Assembly: GCA_021464245.1 (NCBI GenBank) | Contig: JADCRB010000018.1 | Location: forward strand, 62,001-126,000 | Source of the DNA: Carallia brachiata | Lineage: Eukaryota > Streptophyta > Magnoliopsida > Malpighiales > Rhizophoraceae | DNA: 64,000 nt | Direction of reading: 5' to 3' | Part shown: one piece after another, positions 36,832-48,700 of the stretch | Numbering within the stretch: position 1 is the first letter of the stretch | Layout of the letters: each line of letters opens with the position of its first letter | The notes under the pieces: model-generated | The model's input: the letters and a program-made list of their open reading frames with translations, nothing else | Told to the model about the DNA's origin: nothing | Databases searched by the model: none | Made by a program: the position numbers and the translations under genes

Positions 36832-37118
36832 TAAAGGGTGTGTTTGTTTCCTATAAAATATTTTACAGAAAAAAATTTTACAGGTTTTCCGGCGTTCGTT
36901 TTACAGAAAATATTTTACATAAGTAAAATTTGGGGAAAATTTTCAGATTTTCAGGTAAAATAACTTCTCCTTTTGCAAAGCTGAAGTTATTTTTAGAGAA
37001 AACACAAACTGTGTTATAAATAAATGATAAAGGAAAATCATTATTTTCACTGTAAATATTTTTTCCTGCAAATATTTTACAAATGTAAATTATTTTATAG
37101 CAAACAAACGGAAGAATA
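36832..37118 (+). mobile_element. Tourist-like MITE, copy 1, TAA target duplication
   Basis: The body is 36835-37115 with TAA on both sides. It shares most of its length with copies at 55997-56263 (inverted) and 56910-57189: near-terminal inverted words GTTTGTTTSCTATAAAAT, then GGTTTTCCGGCRTT, AAAATAACTTCTCCTTTTGC and a TTTTACAAATGTAAATTATT end. The TWA duplication and about 270-280 bp size fit PIF/Harbinger-type (Tourist) MITEs. There is no ORF. It sits about 500 bp upstream of the translocator start. Confidence 0.82.
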
Positions 37119-39168
37119 AAAATAATCTCCGTTTTAGGTCGACGCTAAACGATGAATTCCAAATTTTTAATGTAGATTCATCATTTTTTTTATTTTCTGA
37201 TTTCTTTTTTTGAACAACATATTTGTGTTTTGTGACTTTTGTCCTATCTGTCTAAATAATTTTTTTAATGAAATTTCGATTGCATATCTCGTTTAATTAA
37301 ACTCATTGTTTAAGAGGATCAATTTATTTGAACAATGAAAGGTAAATGTTACTTAACGAATAAAGATAAATATCATAAAAATTATTATCAAAAATTGAGA
37401 CAGTTTTTATATTTTAGGATAACATTAAGTTCATTTTAAATTTTGATTTTAAAATAAAAATAAAATTACATAAAACCCTTTGTTTGTGAAAAATCATGAA
37501 AAAAAACTTCATACTACCACTGCTCTAAAGAAGTTAGTGTGTTGGAATCTCAATCTTTTCTCTCATGTGTCCATCTTTTTAATAATAGACTATCATTTTT
37601 ATTATAAACAAAAAAAATTACATTATTTAAAGGAAATATTCGGTGAAACATATTGTTTAAAGAAAAGTATTCATTGAGATCCTTAAGCAAAGGAAAATAT
37701 TTGGTGAAACACATTGTTTAAAAAAATATTCAGTGAAAATTTTTAAATAATATAAAAAAAAACCAAAAGTGATATGTTACATTTTTTTATAAAAAATATA
37801 TAATTTATTAAATATTATTAAATAAATTACATTACTATTTTAATTAAATTAAATAATAAAACTCATATTTAAAAAAAAAATTAGAGTAGTTTTATCGAAA
37901 AGTAGAGTACACTTATACAAACAAGACATAAAACTTTAAGATTTGGGTCCCGACGGTCAAATCCCTCGGATCAATCTAAGTCAAGTATCCATTAAAATTA
38001 GTCTCATATTTTTTAAAAACTCGGTTCGGACTTGATTCAGTTAAGAGTCTGATTCAACAAATTATTTGTTCGACTGTTAAATTGTTAATCAGAAAGTCGA
38101 ATAAGTGGGGAAATTCTAATTTGAAAAAACGAAAAACTTCACAGACACAAAAAAAAAAATAAATGTGTTAGTTAACGCATTGTAAGTAAACATTATATTT
38201 GTGCAATAAGTCCTTTAATTCTTGCAACGAAAAAATAGTTGACAAATGTTTTCAAAATTCGTTGCAAAAATTGGAGACTTATTACATAAATATAGTCTCT
38301 AATTGTAATATGTTGATTCGTGCATCTATTTTCTGCGTACCATTATATAAGAATAAATAAAATATTATTAAAATAGTCTTTACATATATATTTATAAGTA
38401 TTTTGAATAAAATAATAAAATTATATACATTTTTTTATAAAAAATGAAATTTTTTTCTTGAAGTCACTCTTTTTTTTGTCCAATTAGATACTACAATTAG
38501 ACTAATTTAAACTTTAAGTCACAAGTCAGTCTGATTTTTAAATTCAGACTTAGTCTAATCTTAGGCCACTAAACTGAAACAAGTTTGATAACACTGAAAA
38601 CCACAAGGTGAAAAATTGACATGAACATGTAAACTATAAATGTGCCCCCTATATTACGACATTATGATCTCAAAAACCTAGATAAAATTTCCCACTTGAC
38701 AAGCTACTTCCAAACACCATCGAACGCTACTGTGAGCCAACACAAAAACCTTCTATACAGTCATTACTTTCCTCTTGCTCTCAAATTTTCAACTCAATGC
38801 AATTGAAGGACCGCAAAGAGCTCTCCTTGTCACCCACCTGCAACAGAAATTGGAGCGAAGAATCAATTAGTTTAAACACACAACTACCTCTGAACCTAGC
38901 AGCAGCTATAAGATGAAAGTTTGAAAGAAAGAATGCCAATGCTTAAGGCCAAAAAAAACGTAATATGGCATTAGTGGCAACATAAAATATTAAACTGGTA
39001 TCATGGAAAATTTGAAGGCCTCGTTTAAAATCTTGTTGAGACAGGAATGTAATTGTTACAAGATGTTGAACGCCTGCCTGGCACAAAGAAGGGCCAAAAA
39101 AAAAAAAAAAAGGAAAAGAAAAGAAAAGGAAACAAAGTATCAACATACCAAGGGTAAACACTAAACAT
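37119..39168. other. AT-rich intergenic spacer
   Basis: No conserved coding segment. At about 38780-38840 on the minus strand an acceptor-like CTGCAG precedes a short non-conserved stretch, possibly a 3'-UTR exon left over from the bystin relic. Confidence 0.5.
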
Positions 39169-41733
39169 TCAATCTTCCTCCATGGGTACATCTGGAATAT
39201 CAAATCTGTTCTCTTTGATTGGTTTGTTAGTCGCAGAAGCAAAATATGGTAATGGAAAGTCAAGGAAATTGTACGTGCACAATAAAATGAATGCATGCAG
39301 AGAAGAGACCAAGAAATTTTTGGAAAAAGGGGAGAGAACAAAACACATCAACCTTTAGGAAGGCCACATCCAACGCAGGAGAAACATTTTCATGAACGCA
39401 GAGAAGCAACATTTTATTGATTATTAACAATCATATTTAGATGCATGGACTCATGCATAACCTCATTCCAGTGGAAAATTTTATCAGATACAGGTAAAAG
39501 CAACTAGAGGGAGGGGGTGTAATCAGGTACACTACAGAAGAAAGACCACACAGACCTTTCCTTGGAAAGCCAGTGTACCCCTTTAGTCCTTATCTCTGTT
39601 TTTCAATCCAACAAAACTCATATGTATGCAAAATCTAATTAATACAGATAGATTGCTGTGAAATTCTAAAATTTTTTGGAAGAAAAGGATATTTAACAAC
39701 ATTGGATCATCCTCCTCCTCTCCGTGATTGCGGCTATTATCCTGCTCTCTGATGATTTCAGGGGTTACCTGCAATGTCATAAAGCATACTAAATACACAT
39801 TTGTTGCTGATCAATTCCAACAAAGTGCGCTGTGTGCGCATCTAAGCAAAATCAAAAGAGTATCTCAGGAATGATAACCTTACCAAATTATGCTTTTGCC
39901 TATTAACTAGTGTTCGTATATTATCGTGATCTTCCTTCTTTAGGTTGTACTTATACCTGCAGGAATTTGACACAGCGATTGCATCAGCTAAAAAACATGT
40001 GGAAACCAATTGTTGCAAATTCCATTCTCAAACAGAACGAATGATAGAGGTACAAGAAACAATATAAGTAGAGATTTATGCACCAGTGACCTGATGCTAC
40101 TAAGGGGAACAATGCCAAAATGACACAGAAATACGCAAGTTATGGAAAGCTTCCAAGTTGAAGGATAAGGAGATCGTAAATAAGAAAAGGTGAATAAATA
40201 CTATCTACAACAACAAAAAAGATTATCTTGAACCTCTGTCAGCTATTGTAAGGTCACTAATACACACTAGTAAATAGAAACCAATTTCAGTCCAGATGAG
40301 CCTTGCCTCCAGTGGGTGGAAAAGGTGTATTGGACATCGAGCCTACCATTTACTCTCATCCCCTCTAATTGCTTAATGCTTATCAAGTCACGGAACCAAT
40401 GAAACAGAGGTCAGCTGTAAGAAAGTGTCTATACACAAGTGTGCTTGTAGGAGAAAAGAGAAAGAAGTAATAGGCATCATCAAATAATTTCTCAATTTAC
40501 GTTTCCACTTGACAAATTATATTCCACAAAACTTAAAAACTAAACATGGAAGATCCAAACATGATTGGGACAACTAAGTAGATAGCATACAGACAGTATC
40601 CACTAACCTCTGTACAAAGGCAAGAAGTGACTGGTGCCATATTACAGGCTTTGTTCATCTATCTTCTAGAGATCTCATAAAATGAGCAACAAGCGCACCA
40701 ACTACCCGACATGGTAAGGCACATCCCTTTTCAAGAAGAAGTTTGATAAGATAGCTGTAATGGTTTACCAAAGAAGCATTGTCAAGGAGATTACCAATAA
40801 CCTTGAACCAAATGAGCATTAAAGGAAGGAAAACGATGACAAAAAGGGCATCCTAGTACATGAGCCTCTGGTTGGGACAAGGGCCAAAATCGTGGGTCTG
40901 AGTCATCGAGTCAAAGGTCCATTTTTAAAATCTGAGGTCCAGTTTGTCATTTCACTTGTCTAACCGGCCGGGCTGGTCCGGATTGTAAAACTTGGTCAAA
41001 TGCATTCATTTTGTCTTTTAAACAACAATGTGAAGTGCCTCAGTAATCAAAACTCTCCTTTAGACGCACAAAGGGAGGTGAAGTAGACATATGAAACCAA
41101 TATAGATTATAGACACAATCAAGGTGAGCCATTGAACCCCTGCAAGTACTATGAACCATTGTAGCTACCATATCTTACATTTTCTTCTCACAATTAAACA
41201 TATATTAATGGATTTCTATACCTTCTCTTGCCACAATATTCCATCTTTGCAAGCTCCAATAGTGCAACACTGCAATTCATCCCAAACATTAGAAAAGCAA
41301 ACAACCACATAATGCACTGGAAATACTAAAATATTCATGCATCCACTAATACTTGAAATAACCACACATACTTCGGATGGTGGAAAAGCTAAACCAACAT
41401 AGCTGGAATTATTTTCAAAATAAAACACGGAGATTGATAGATTTGTAAGACGCATGGAGTATTTGTTAGTTGCATACAGACTAGTCAGTTTTAAATGACC
41501 AGGCAACTGCCTCCAGTAGAGTGCTACAGCTGTAAGGACTGAACTGCAACACAGAAAATTATGGCAACTCCTCAAGGTTGTCATTAACTCCATAACTTAC
41601 TAAAACAAGGTGTTCCAATGCATGAAGCTCCCATACTGTGTGTCAAATGTATCTAGCCTTTCACTTGTTTTAGATAGACAGGATGTCAGTTTACGAAGTT
41701 TGACCTAAAATGTTTAGGGGGGGAGGAGGAGGA

Positions 41734-41766
<33 letters not shown>

Positions 41767-43500
41767 GCTTCAGTTCTTCATGTGTTATAAGATGATGTAT
41801 GGTCGAGCATGTCATTTTCCTTTTCTAACGCATGATGCACTTCCTAGAATAGACCTACAGGGGAGGTGGACTGCAATGCTTTTCTTCAAGTAGAACCTGT
41901 CTGAGGATTGACACCACAAGCCGGTTCAAGGAAAACAGCTCATGAAAATTCACAGGTTCTTGGATTTTCAGCTGGATTCGGGAGCACAAAAACATCACAT
42001 TTGACAGAGCTTCTACTATATTATTTCTAGGCCTTAATCAAAGTACCATACAGAAATTACATTTCTACATCAAAAAGAATATTATCCCAAGGTTATTTGG
42101 TTCATAACACATCCTAACGAAAAACGATTATAATTAACCTTGCAGAAGCTTTAGCCTGCCAAATGAGAGTTTGCCAAATTTCACCACAAAGAGAGGGTGA
42201 GTGAAAGAGAGAGATTTGACCAGAGATTAAATTGAAAATACCTTGCATCATACACAGGAAAGCGGACTTTTTGGATGATACTTCCCACAATGACAGCTTC
42301 CATGAGACAGAATGTCCCTGACTGCAGACCAAATAGAGACAGAAAAAAAAGGGGTTTATTCAAGCACATGTATAAAGCACATCAAAAGACCAGAAAACAT
42401 CAAAAGAAAAAGGAAAAAAAAAAGAAAGAAAGGATAGAAAAAGTTAAGATCAAGCATAATGACTATTGATTAACTATTCAGGTAGTTTATATTGATTAAA
42501 AAAATGCATACATAAATTTACCAGGAACAGATTAGATCAAACTACTCCAGTGATGTCTGAATCACTCATTTCTAGGAAAAGCTTCAATCGCTTATAGTCA
42601 AAGCGGAAAATGTATGCATGAGAAAATAAAATGTAGAGAATGTCTGGGTCTGATAGGTGCATACACAATATGGATCCTTACCCATGCCACAGTGAGATAA
42701 TAATTAAGTATAATTTGACCCATTCGATGGCATCTTCTTCTCCATTTTGTAATCAATTCATTTATTTAATTTCTACTGTTTCCAATAAAATATAAGTTTG
42801 AGTGCAACAGGTTCGTTTGAAAGAAGTAGCACTGGTCATAAAATTGAATTTCAAGATTCAACAACGTAGCAGGGAATCAAGCTGCAACATTCAAGCAATA
42901 TAAAGCAGTTTTTTCTTTTTCGTTTTTTCATGCTGAAGTACATACCTTAAACAAAGGAAACAAAATTCCCTTGTTAAAAGAAGCAGGTTTGTAAAGAGAC
43001 TTCTCGAGAGCTTGATATAGAGAAAAAAGCAGGCTTTTATTCTTCCTAATATCATCTCTGACCCGAGGAAGTAAAACAAGTCTGTAGAAGTGCTCTGCCT
43101 TCCTCCTTGAACACAAATTGGAAGCAAAGACTTTCGTAGGTTTATAAATTGCATTTGGAGACCAATTCTCAGGTTCACTTAGGTGCAAGAAATCCTCCCA
43201 AAGTTGCATGGAAGGGATACGGTTAAATGCTTTTGGCAATTTTCCAGCTGTGTACTCACTCAGAAACCTGCCGACTCTGCACAATACATAAAAATTCATT
43301 GTGAAAAATCTTATTACATTCAGATGCTACACTTTTAACCAAGACATTTCACGAAGAATCTGATATGGCTTATATTTTTCCAGCGCGGCTGCTGCTTCTT
43401 CTTCTGCCGCCAGGGCAAACGCATTGCCCTCTTCCTCCTCCTCCTCCTCTTGAATCTCCCTCTGCTGCATCGACGCCTCTTTCAAGATTTTTGAGTTCAT
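39169..43500 (-). pseudogene. BYSL/ENP1-like: Bystin (BYSL/ENP1) pseudogene retaining introns
   Basis: Bystin is a 40S ribosome-biogenesis factor. Recognisable exons: 43276-42946 (VGRFLSEYTAGKLPKAF, RKNKSLLFSLYQAL, KPASFNKGILFPLFK), 42321-42242 (EAVIVGSIIQKV), 41269-41222 (VALLELAKMEYCG), 40754-40608 (SYLIKLLLEK..ALP, VAHFMRS, PVIWHQSLLAFVQ), 39956-39884, 39768-39698 (VTPEIIREQDNSR) and a last one ending RFDIPDVPMEED at 39169. The leftmost coding remnant (43500, MNSKILKEASMQQREI plus a glutamate run) matches a site inside the normal N-terminal region. The true N-terminus and the acidic central segment before VGRF are absent, and that remnant ends at a stop at 43327. Exon 40754-40608 has TGA at 40655-40657 where the family has arginine (CGA to TGA). 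The last exon lacks an evident AG acceptor. Presence of introns shows it arose by DNA duplication, not retroposition. Confidence 0.85.
41721..41765. repeat. (GGA)n followed by a 29-nt G-run
   Basis: Several GGA units pass into 29 uninterrupted G (41737-41765) inside an intron of the bystin pseudogene. Such long G-runs are rare in plant DNA, may form G-quadruplexes, and are hard to sequence. Confidence 0.9.
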
Positions 43501-45362
43501 CGCCAACGGTGTAATAATCTACCTCATAAAGAAATTAAAAAAAAAAAAAAAAACGAAAAATATGATAAACAAACAACAGGTTACGGAAAAATACATAAAA
43601 TCTCATTGCTCTTCTCACAAGAATTGCTTTGCGCTTTTTTCCTTGTTCCTTCCTGATGCTGTTTGGGTGCTTTGTGACCTTCAAGACCGCCTCCAGTTTG
43701 ATTGCTTGAACGAAAAGTTAGTAGTACTGCGTATTTATAAGTTTAAAAAAGTGTGACCTAACTAATAATACGGAAATATTAGATGGCCACATGGTTGTGT
43801 AACTGAACAGTATATATATTATAACAAATATTATATTTTTTGTAATTATAATAATAAAAAGTGTAATAAAAAATATGATTAGTTTTTTAATTTATATTTT
43901 TTTATTATAATTACATAAAATATACCATCAATTATATTTTAGGTACTGTTTGACCATTAAATCGTGGCCTTAATAATAATATAATTATTTATAATCTCCT
44001 AATTAGATAATTTTATTATTATTTTTTTAGTCAGAATTAGATAATTTTATCGTGGAGGCGGGAATCGACGGGGACCGCTGCCCCAAGCGGGCCACCCGAA
44101 ACCAGCCCAACTCGCTCTAAAATCAGTAGATTTAATATACTTTACTATACAAAATAATGAAATATTGTAAACCAAAAAAAAATAATGAAATATTTGGAGA
44201 TTCGAAGATTTCGGCCAAATATTTTCAAGAATTAAGATTTGAAGTTCCAGTCGAAGTGAATTTCTTTTTGGAGATGAAATTTTGTAAAAAGCTTGTCTCC
44301 CTCAACTTATTCGCACAACCCAACATGCACAAATACCCATGAACTCTTTACTTTAACTAGCAACGGAACTTTTTTTTTTTTTCAAGCTATTAGAGCTACG
44401 GTAAAATAGGAAAATTATGTGGATAAAATTTAAAATTTAAATTTAAGATATTATTGCTGTCAGTCACTATTCTCAATCACTTGAACTAAGTCAAGTCCAT
44501 CTTATAATAGACTATAGCGTAAAAGGAAGAACAAATGGAGAAATTACTCCATTGCATTGCCTTCTATCTTCTGACTGGAGGTGTAACAAGCCCTGCAATT
44601 TCAATGTGTAGTCCATTCTTATGCTGCTGGTTCGTGGACTCTTACGTGTCAAAAAACAATCCATTTTTGTTCTTGCGATGAAAGGGGCTATTGATTGGTC
44701 TGCCCGATAGCATACATAATTCCTGGAAGGTTCAAAATACGGAAAAGAGGGAGAGAGTATAAGCTTTAGACGCTTCATTTGTTCCACAAAAGCAGACATT
44801 GCATGAATGACCAGTTAGAGTAAGTTATGCTGATCAATATTTGCTCGATTATCTGGATGAATCTGTTTTCTGTGGCCTAAAAAGTTCCTTTTATTCAGCT
44901 AAGCAACACACACAACTTAAATCACGAGACTGATAGCTTGCCACTATGGATTGATATCAGTCACCAACGTTTTGACAAGCATAAGAACATAAACAGTTTT
45001 AGCGAAACCGGAGCAGACGTAAAGCCATTGCTAAATCAAGGGCTATCACCCGCAACATATCTTTTTCATGCATCCAGTCCAGACACTTTCTGGACGAATC
45101 TCTTGCACAACAAAACTCCGTCACAATATGTGAATTTTGACTCTTTCTGCTTACTTTCTCCAATTTCACTAATATGTGTCACCCAGTCAACAGAATAATC
45201 ATTTCTTACAACTCCTTGGTACCCTTTGCTGGAAAAAAAAAAGGTAAATGAAAACCGGTGATTCACAAAAAAAAAAAAAAACCAAAATGCGGCAAACTGT
45301 GGCCAAGCGCTAGGATAATGACAAGATAGGTGTAGATTAAACTTCTTTCTCATGTCCTTGTT
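43501..45362. other. Spacer between bystin pseudogene and NFXL1
   Basis: AT-rich, with one GC-richer patch at about 44050-44120. Open frames at 44157-44342 (+) and 44512-44799 (-) match no family I recognise. The rest is probably NFXL1 3' flank. Confidence 0.5.
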
Positions 45363-48300
45363 CTATAAACAGATTGATCTGTTGCGAATTTCTGAGTCAT
45401 AAGCTTTCTCCCAATCGTCCACCACTTCAGACAAGTCTGCTTCACCCAAAGCTCCTCCAGGCTGTCCTTGGGTATTCGAAATACTTGCACTTGTCGCCAA
45501 TGCTAACTTGGAAAGACTTTCTGCATGTTTCGCAGGATCCTCAGTCCTGACGGAGGCAGGAGCAGAACTGAAAGCCATTTCAGAGTCTAGGACGCTCCAT
45601 CGGTTTGTTGAAGAGAGAATTGGAGCTTCTTTGCCTTTCCATGCAGAAGGCTGGACATCTATAGAACCAGTCCACTCTTCGCCACCCCATGATTCTTCCT
45701 TCCGGCCAGGATCCTGAACTACAGCCTTCTTCCATGGATTGCCCTTCAACGCAGCCACAGCTCCTCCATCCTTTCCAAGGCCTGGTACTCCCCAGGCATT
45801 AGTAGCCGACGTTGCACCCCCATTTTGAAGAACAACTACAGCCCCATTATATACTGATCCATGATCCAACCTCCTCAAAGCAGTTGCCGCACGGGCAGGA
45901 TCGCTGAATACAGCCAATGCATTCTTATCATTTAACCAAACTAGTTCACATTCCCCACCAAACCTCAAGACCAAGGAACTTATATCAGACTCTCTAGGTA
46001 AATCTAGAAAGAAACCACAAGCCTAGGATCCATGTCCACTAAGGAATCAAAAGCTGGTGGATGTGGAGCAGTTAAAGTGGTTGTACCCTTGACTCCAATC
46101 ACACGACTTGGAGGTTTGGATTTCTGTGTAACATAAACTGCAATAAAGCGCTTTGGCTCCCAACCAGCAGCAGTAACTGCAAGTTTCCATCTTTCTGCTA
46201 TTACCTGACAGCATCTCTCTTATCCTTCATCATAGGGCAGAAAACATGAACCTTAATAGCGCCTACACTCCCCCTGCTCTTCCCAAGTACCAAGTATTTA
46301 CACCTTTCCTCCACAGCAAGTACCCATTTTGGGTCACGCCTATAAAGGTCTGCAAGCAACTCTGTCACAGCAGAATTCTCACCAAAATGAAGAGCTTCCA
46401 AATTTGGTGGAGTAATGTCAAAAGCATCAGCAAGAACCCTTTTACGTTCCAACTTAGCACATTCATCATCACACACAAGCTTCCTCTGACCAAGAGGAAA
46501 CTTCTTGGTGTTTGATTCCACTGGTTGGAGTGGCGCTGGCAATTTCTGGACAATTGAAGCTTCCAAAACAGTATCGACACTGTAGCCACCATTGTTGCCC
46601 CCAGCATCACAAGGTACAGAAGCTGTTATCCTGCCGCATGAGCAGGTAATTGTGACAGGGAACTCACATCTTACATCAGGACAAGGAGCAGAAGGGTGAC
46701 AAAGTGCAGAGCATGTATGCCTGCACTCTCGCCTAGGAGCACCACATGTCTGCCCACAGGAAGCTCTCAAGCCTGCTTCAGTTGTGCAGAGATTATCACA
46801 GGGTGGTGGATGGCAGGTTCTACCACACGCATGAAGACCACCACATTGCCTAGTCTTACCACAAAGCTTATTACATCTAATATCCTTTGACCCACAAGGT
46901 ATGTTCCCAAGGACCACATGCCCACCAACACACTCCTTTGCTATAGGGACTGAACAAGGTGGGCAATCTCCAAAGTGGCAGCTATGCGAAGGAGCATGGC
47001 CACAAGGTAGAGGAACTGAGCATGGCAGCTGACAGGAAGGAGGAGGAGTGCCACAGGGCAGTGGAGGAGGGATTGAAGTCCTTCCACATGCACAGGTCAA
47101 ATCAGTAAAGATTGTCTCAAGGCAAGAAGGGCAGTGGCCACTGTGACACAGCGATTCACAAGAATGCTGTCCACACCTTAGCTTCTTCCCACAGGCCATT
47201 TGGCAAAAGTGTGGATCCCAATCCCCAGATAGATGATTTTTTGGATTAGAAAGAGGACAACATCGCTCACTACACCGATGTCTCCCACAGTTCTTCTTCT
47301 GACCACAAGGTCTCTCACACACAAACTTCTCATGCTCTGCATTTGTTCTATAGCATTCTACAGTTCGAGATGTTGACCCACAACGGCATTTTTGAGTGAC
47401 AAGCATCACACAAGGAGGGCAATCCCCAGAATGGCAAACCTCGTTACAATGGTGCACTCCACAGGGAAGTGACTTCCCACATATTTTTGTACAGTTGGGA
47501 ATTGGGTCTAAGCAGCTCTTTCTTTCCTCCTGCAAGCTTGTTTTCCCACAATGGCATGAGTTAACCCTGCCAGGCATTAAGTCACAATCCCCGCAAGGGC
47601 CTGGATGGCAGGTTTCGCGGCACATATGGTTCCTGCAACCCAGCATCTTTCCACATGTTGAGTTACAAGAAAAAACACCCATCTTCAGGTGTCACTTCTC
47701 CCTTCACAGCCATATCTCCACATAGAACAACCTCCACCTTCTTCTTGCAGAAACATGATGCATTGAACAGAACCTTACAAGGATCACAAGGACCCACATG
47801 GCAAATCCGTTCACACTGATGACGCCCACATTCAAGAAACTTATTGCAACGTTGACCACAAGTAAGAACAGATTTTCGATCAGAGCATCTCGTTGTGATT
47901 ACCTTCTTCCCACAAGGACAAGACTGTGGCGGAGCGAATGCTTTACAAGGAGGACATGGACCCGGATGGCATTGCAACACACAGACATGAGGACAGAGAT
48001 ACTCAGTTCCGCTTCCGCTAACACTCAGAAGCTCCTTCTCGAGTGGCTTCCCGCACGGTTCTCCACATGAATGTGGAGTCAAATACAAATCTGAAGGAGG
48101 GTCCACCCTTTTTCCACAAAAGCAAATATAACGAATCTCCTTCAAAGATGTAAGCTGAACGCATTGACAGCCTGGACACCTCCAATTAAAACCCTGATTC
48201 ATCTCAGCAGACAAGTCAACAGAAGTGGGAGCACGAGCCCATTTCTTGATACAATTCAAATGGAAAATTGAGTAACAGCTTGAGCAAGACCAGATGGGTG

Positions 48301-48700
48301 CAGAGCGACGCACCATGTCATAACAAATCATACACTCAACAGTACCCTTTGCAAGTTTCTCCTGAATTTCTTGCACGAGCTGGGGCAAATTTGGATCTTT
48401 CAACTCCGCAACCACCTGAGTATCACTTCTCTCTCTCCCCCTCTCCCTCTTGACATGCTTACCTTTATGTTCTATACGGGCATTCATATTCCCTCCAGGC
48501 AGCTTAGGTTCAGGCAAAGCTGAAGCCTGACTAGAATGCCCCTCACCACTTCCATCATTAATGTTAGAAACGAAGCTGGAAGGTGGGTTCACGACCACCA
48601 TAGGGGCGGGAGCGGAACCTCTCGGGACCCACGCTTGGCGGGGAGGTTGCGCAGGAAATCTAGGCCTATCCCTTCGATCATTCCGAGCTTGAGAGCTCAT
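45363..48700 (-). CDS. NFXL1: NF-X1-type zinc finger protein NFXL1, intronless (three frame breaks)
   Basis: Nuclear zinc-finger regulator of stress and defence genes with probable E3 ligase activity (known for plant NFXL1). From 48700: a basic, disordered N-terminus; a RING/PHD-like cysteine domain (CMICYDMVRRSAPIWSC, FHLNCIKKW, WRCPGCQC); then a long array of NF-X1 fingers (CG..C..H.C...CH.G.CPPC) to about 46620; then a C-terminal region with LVCDDECAKLERKRVLADAF, ending in ALAVFSDPARAATALRRLDH and a tail. The frame changes three times: one extra G in GGG at 47678-47680 (EDGVFSCNSTCGK); one base short at 46204-46205 (DAVR-IAERWKL); one base short at about 46004-46011 (VVSFLDLPRE). Correcting them gives 3339 nt, 1112 residues, close to Arabidopsis NFXL1 size, with no other stop. 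CT-rich sequence at 49165-49202 is probably 5' UTR. Confidence 0.92.

Noticed and set aside
47396..47725. Plus-strand ORFs within NFXL1
   Set aside because: Shadows of the cysteine-rich zinc-finger array on the opposite strand.
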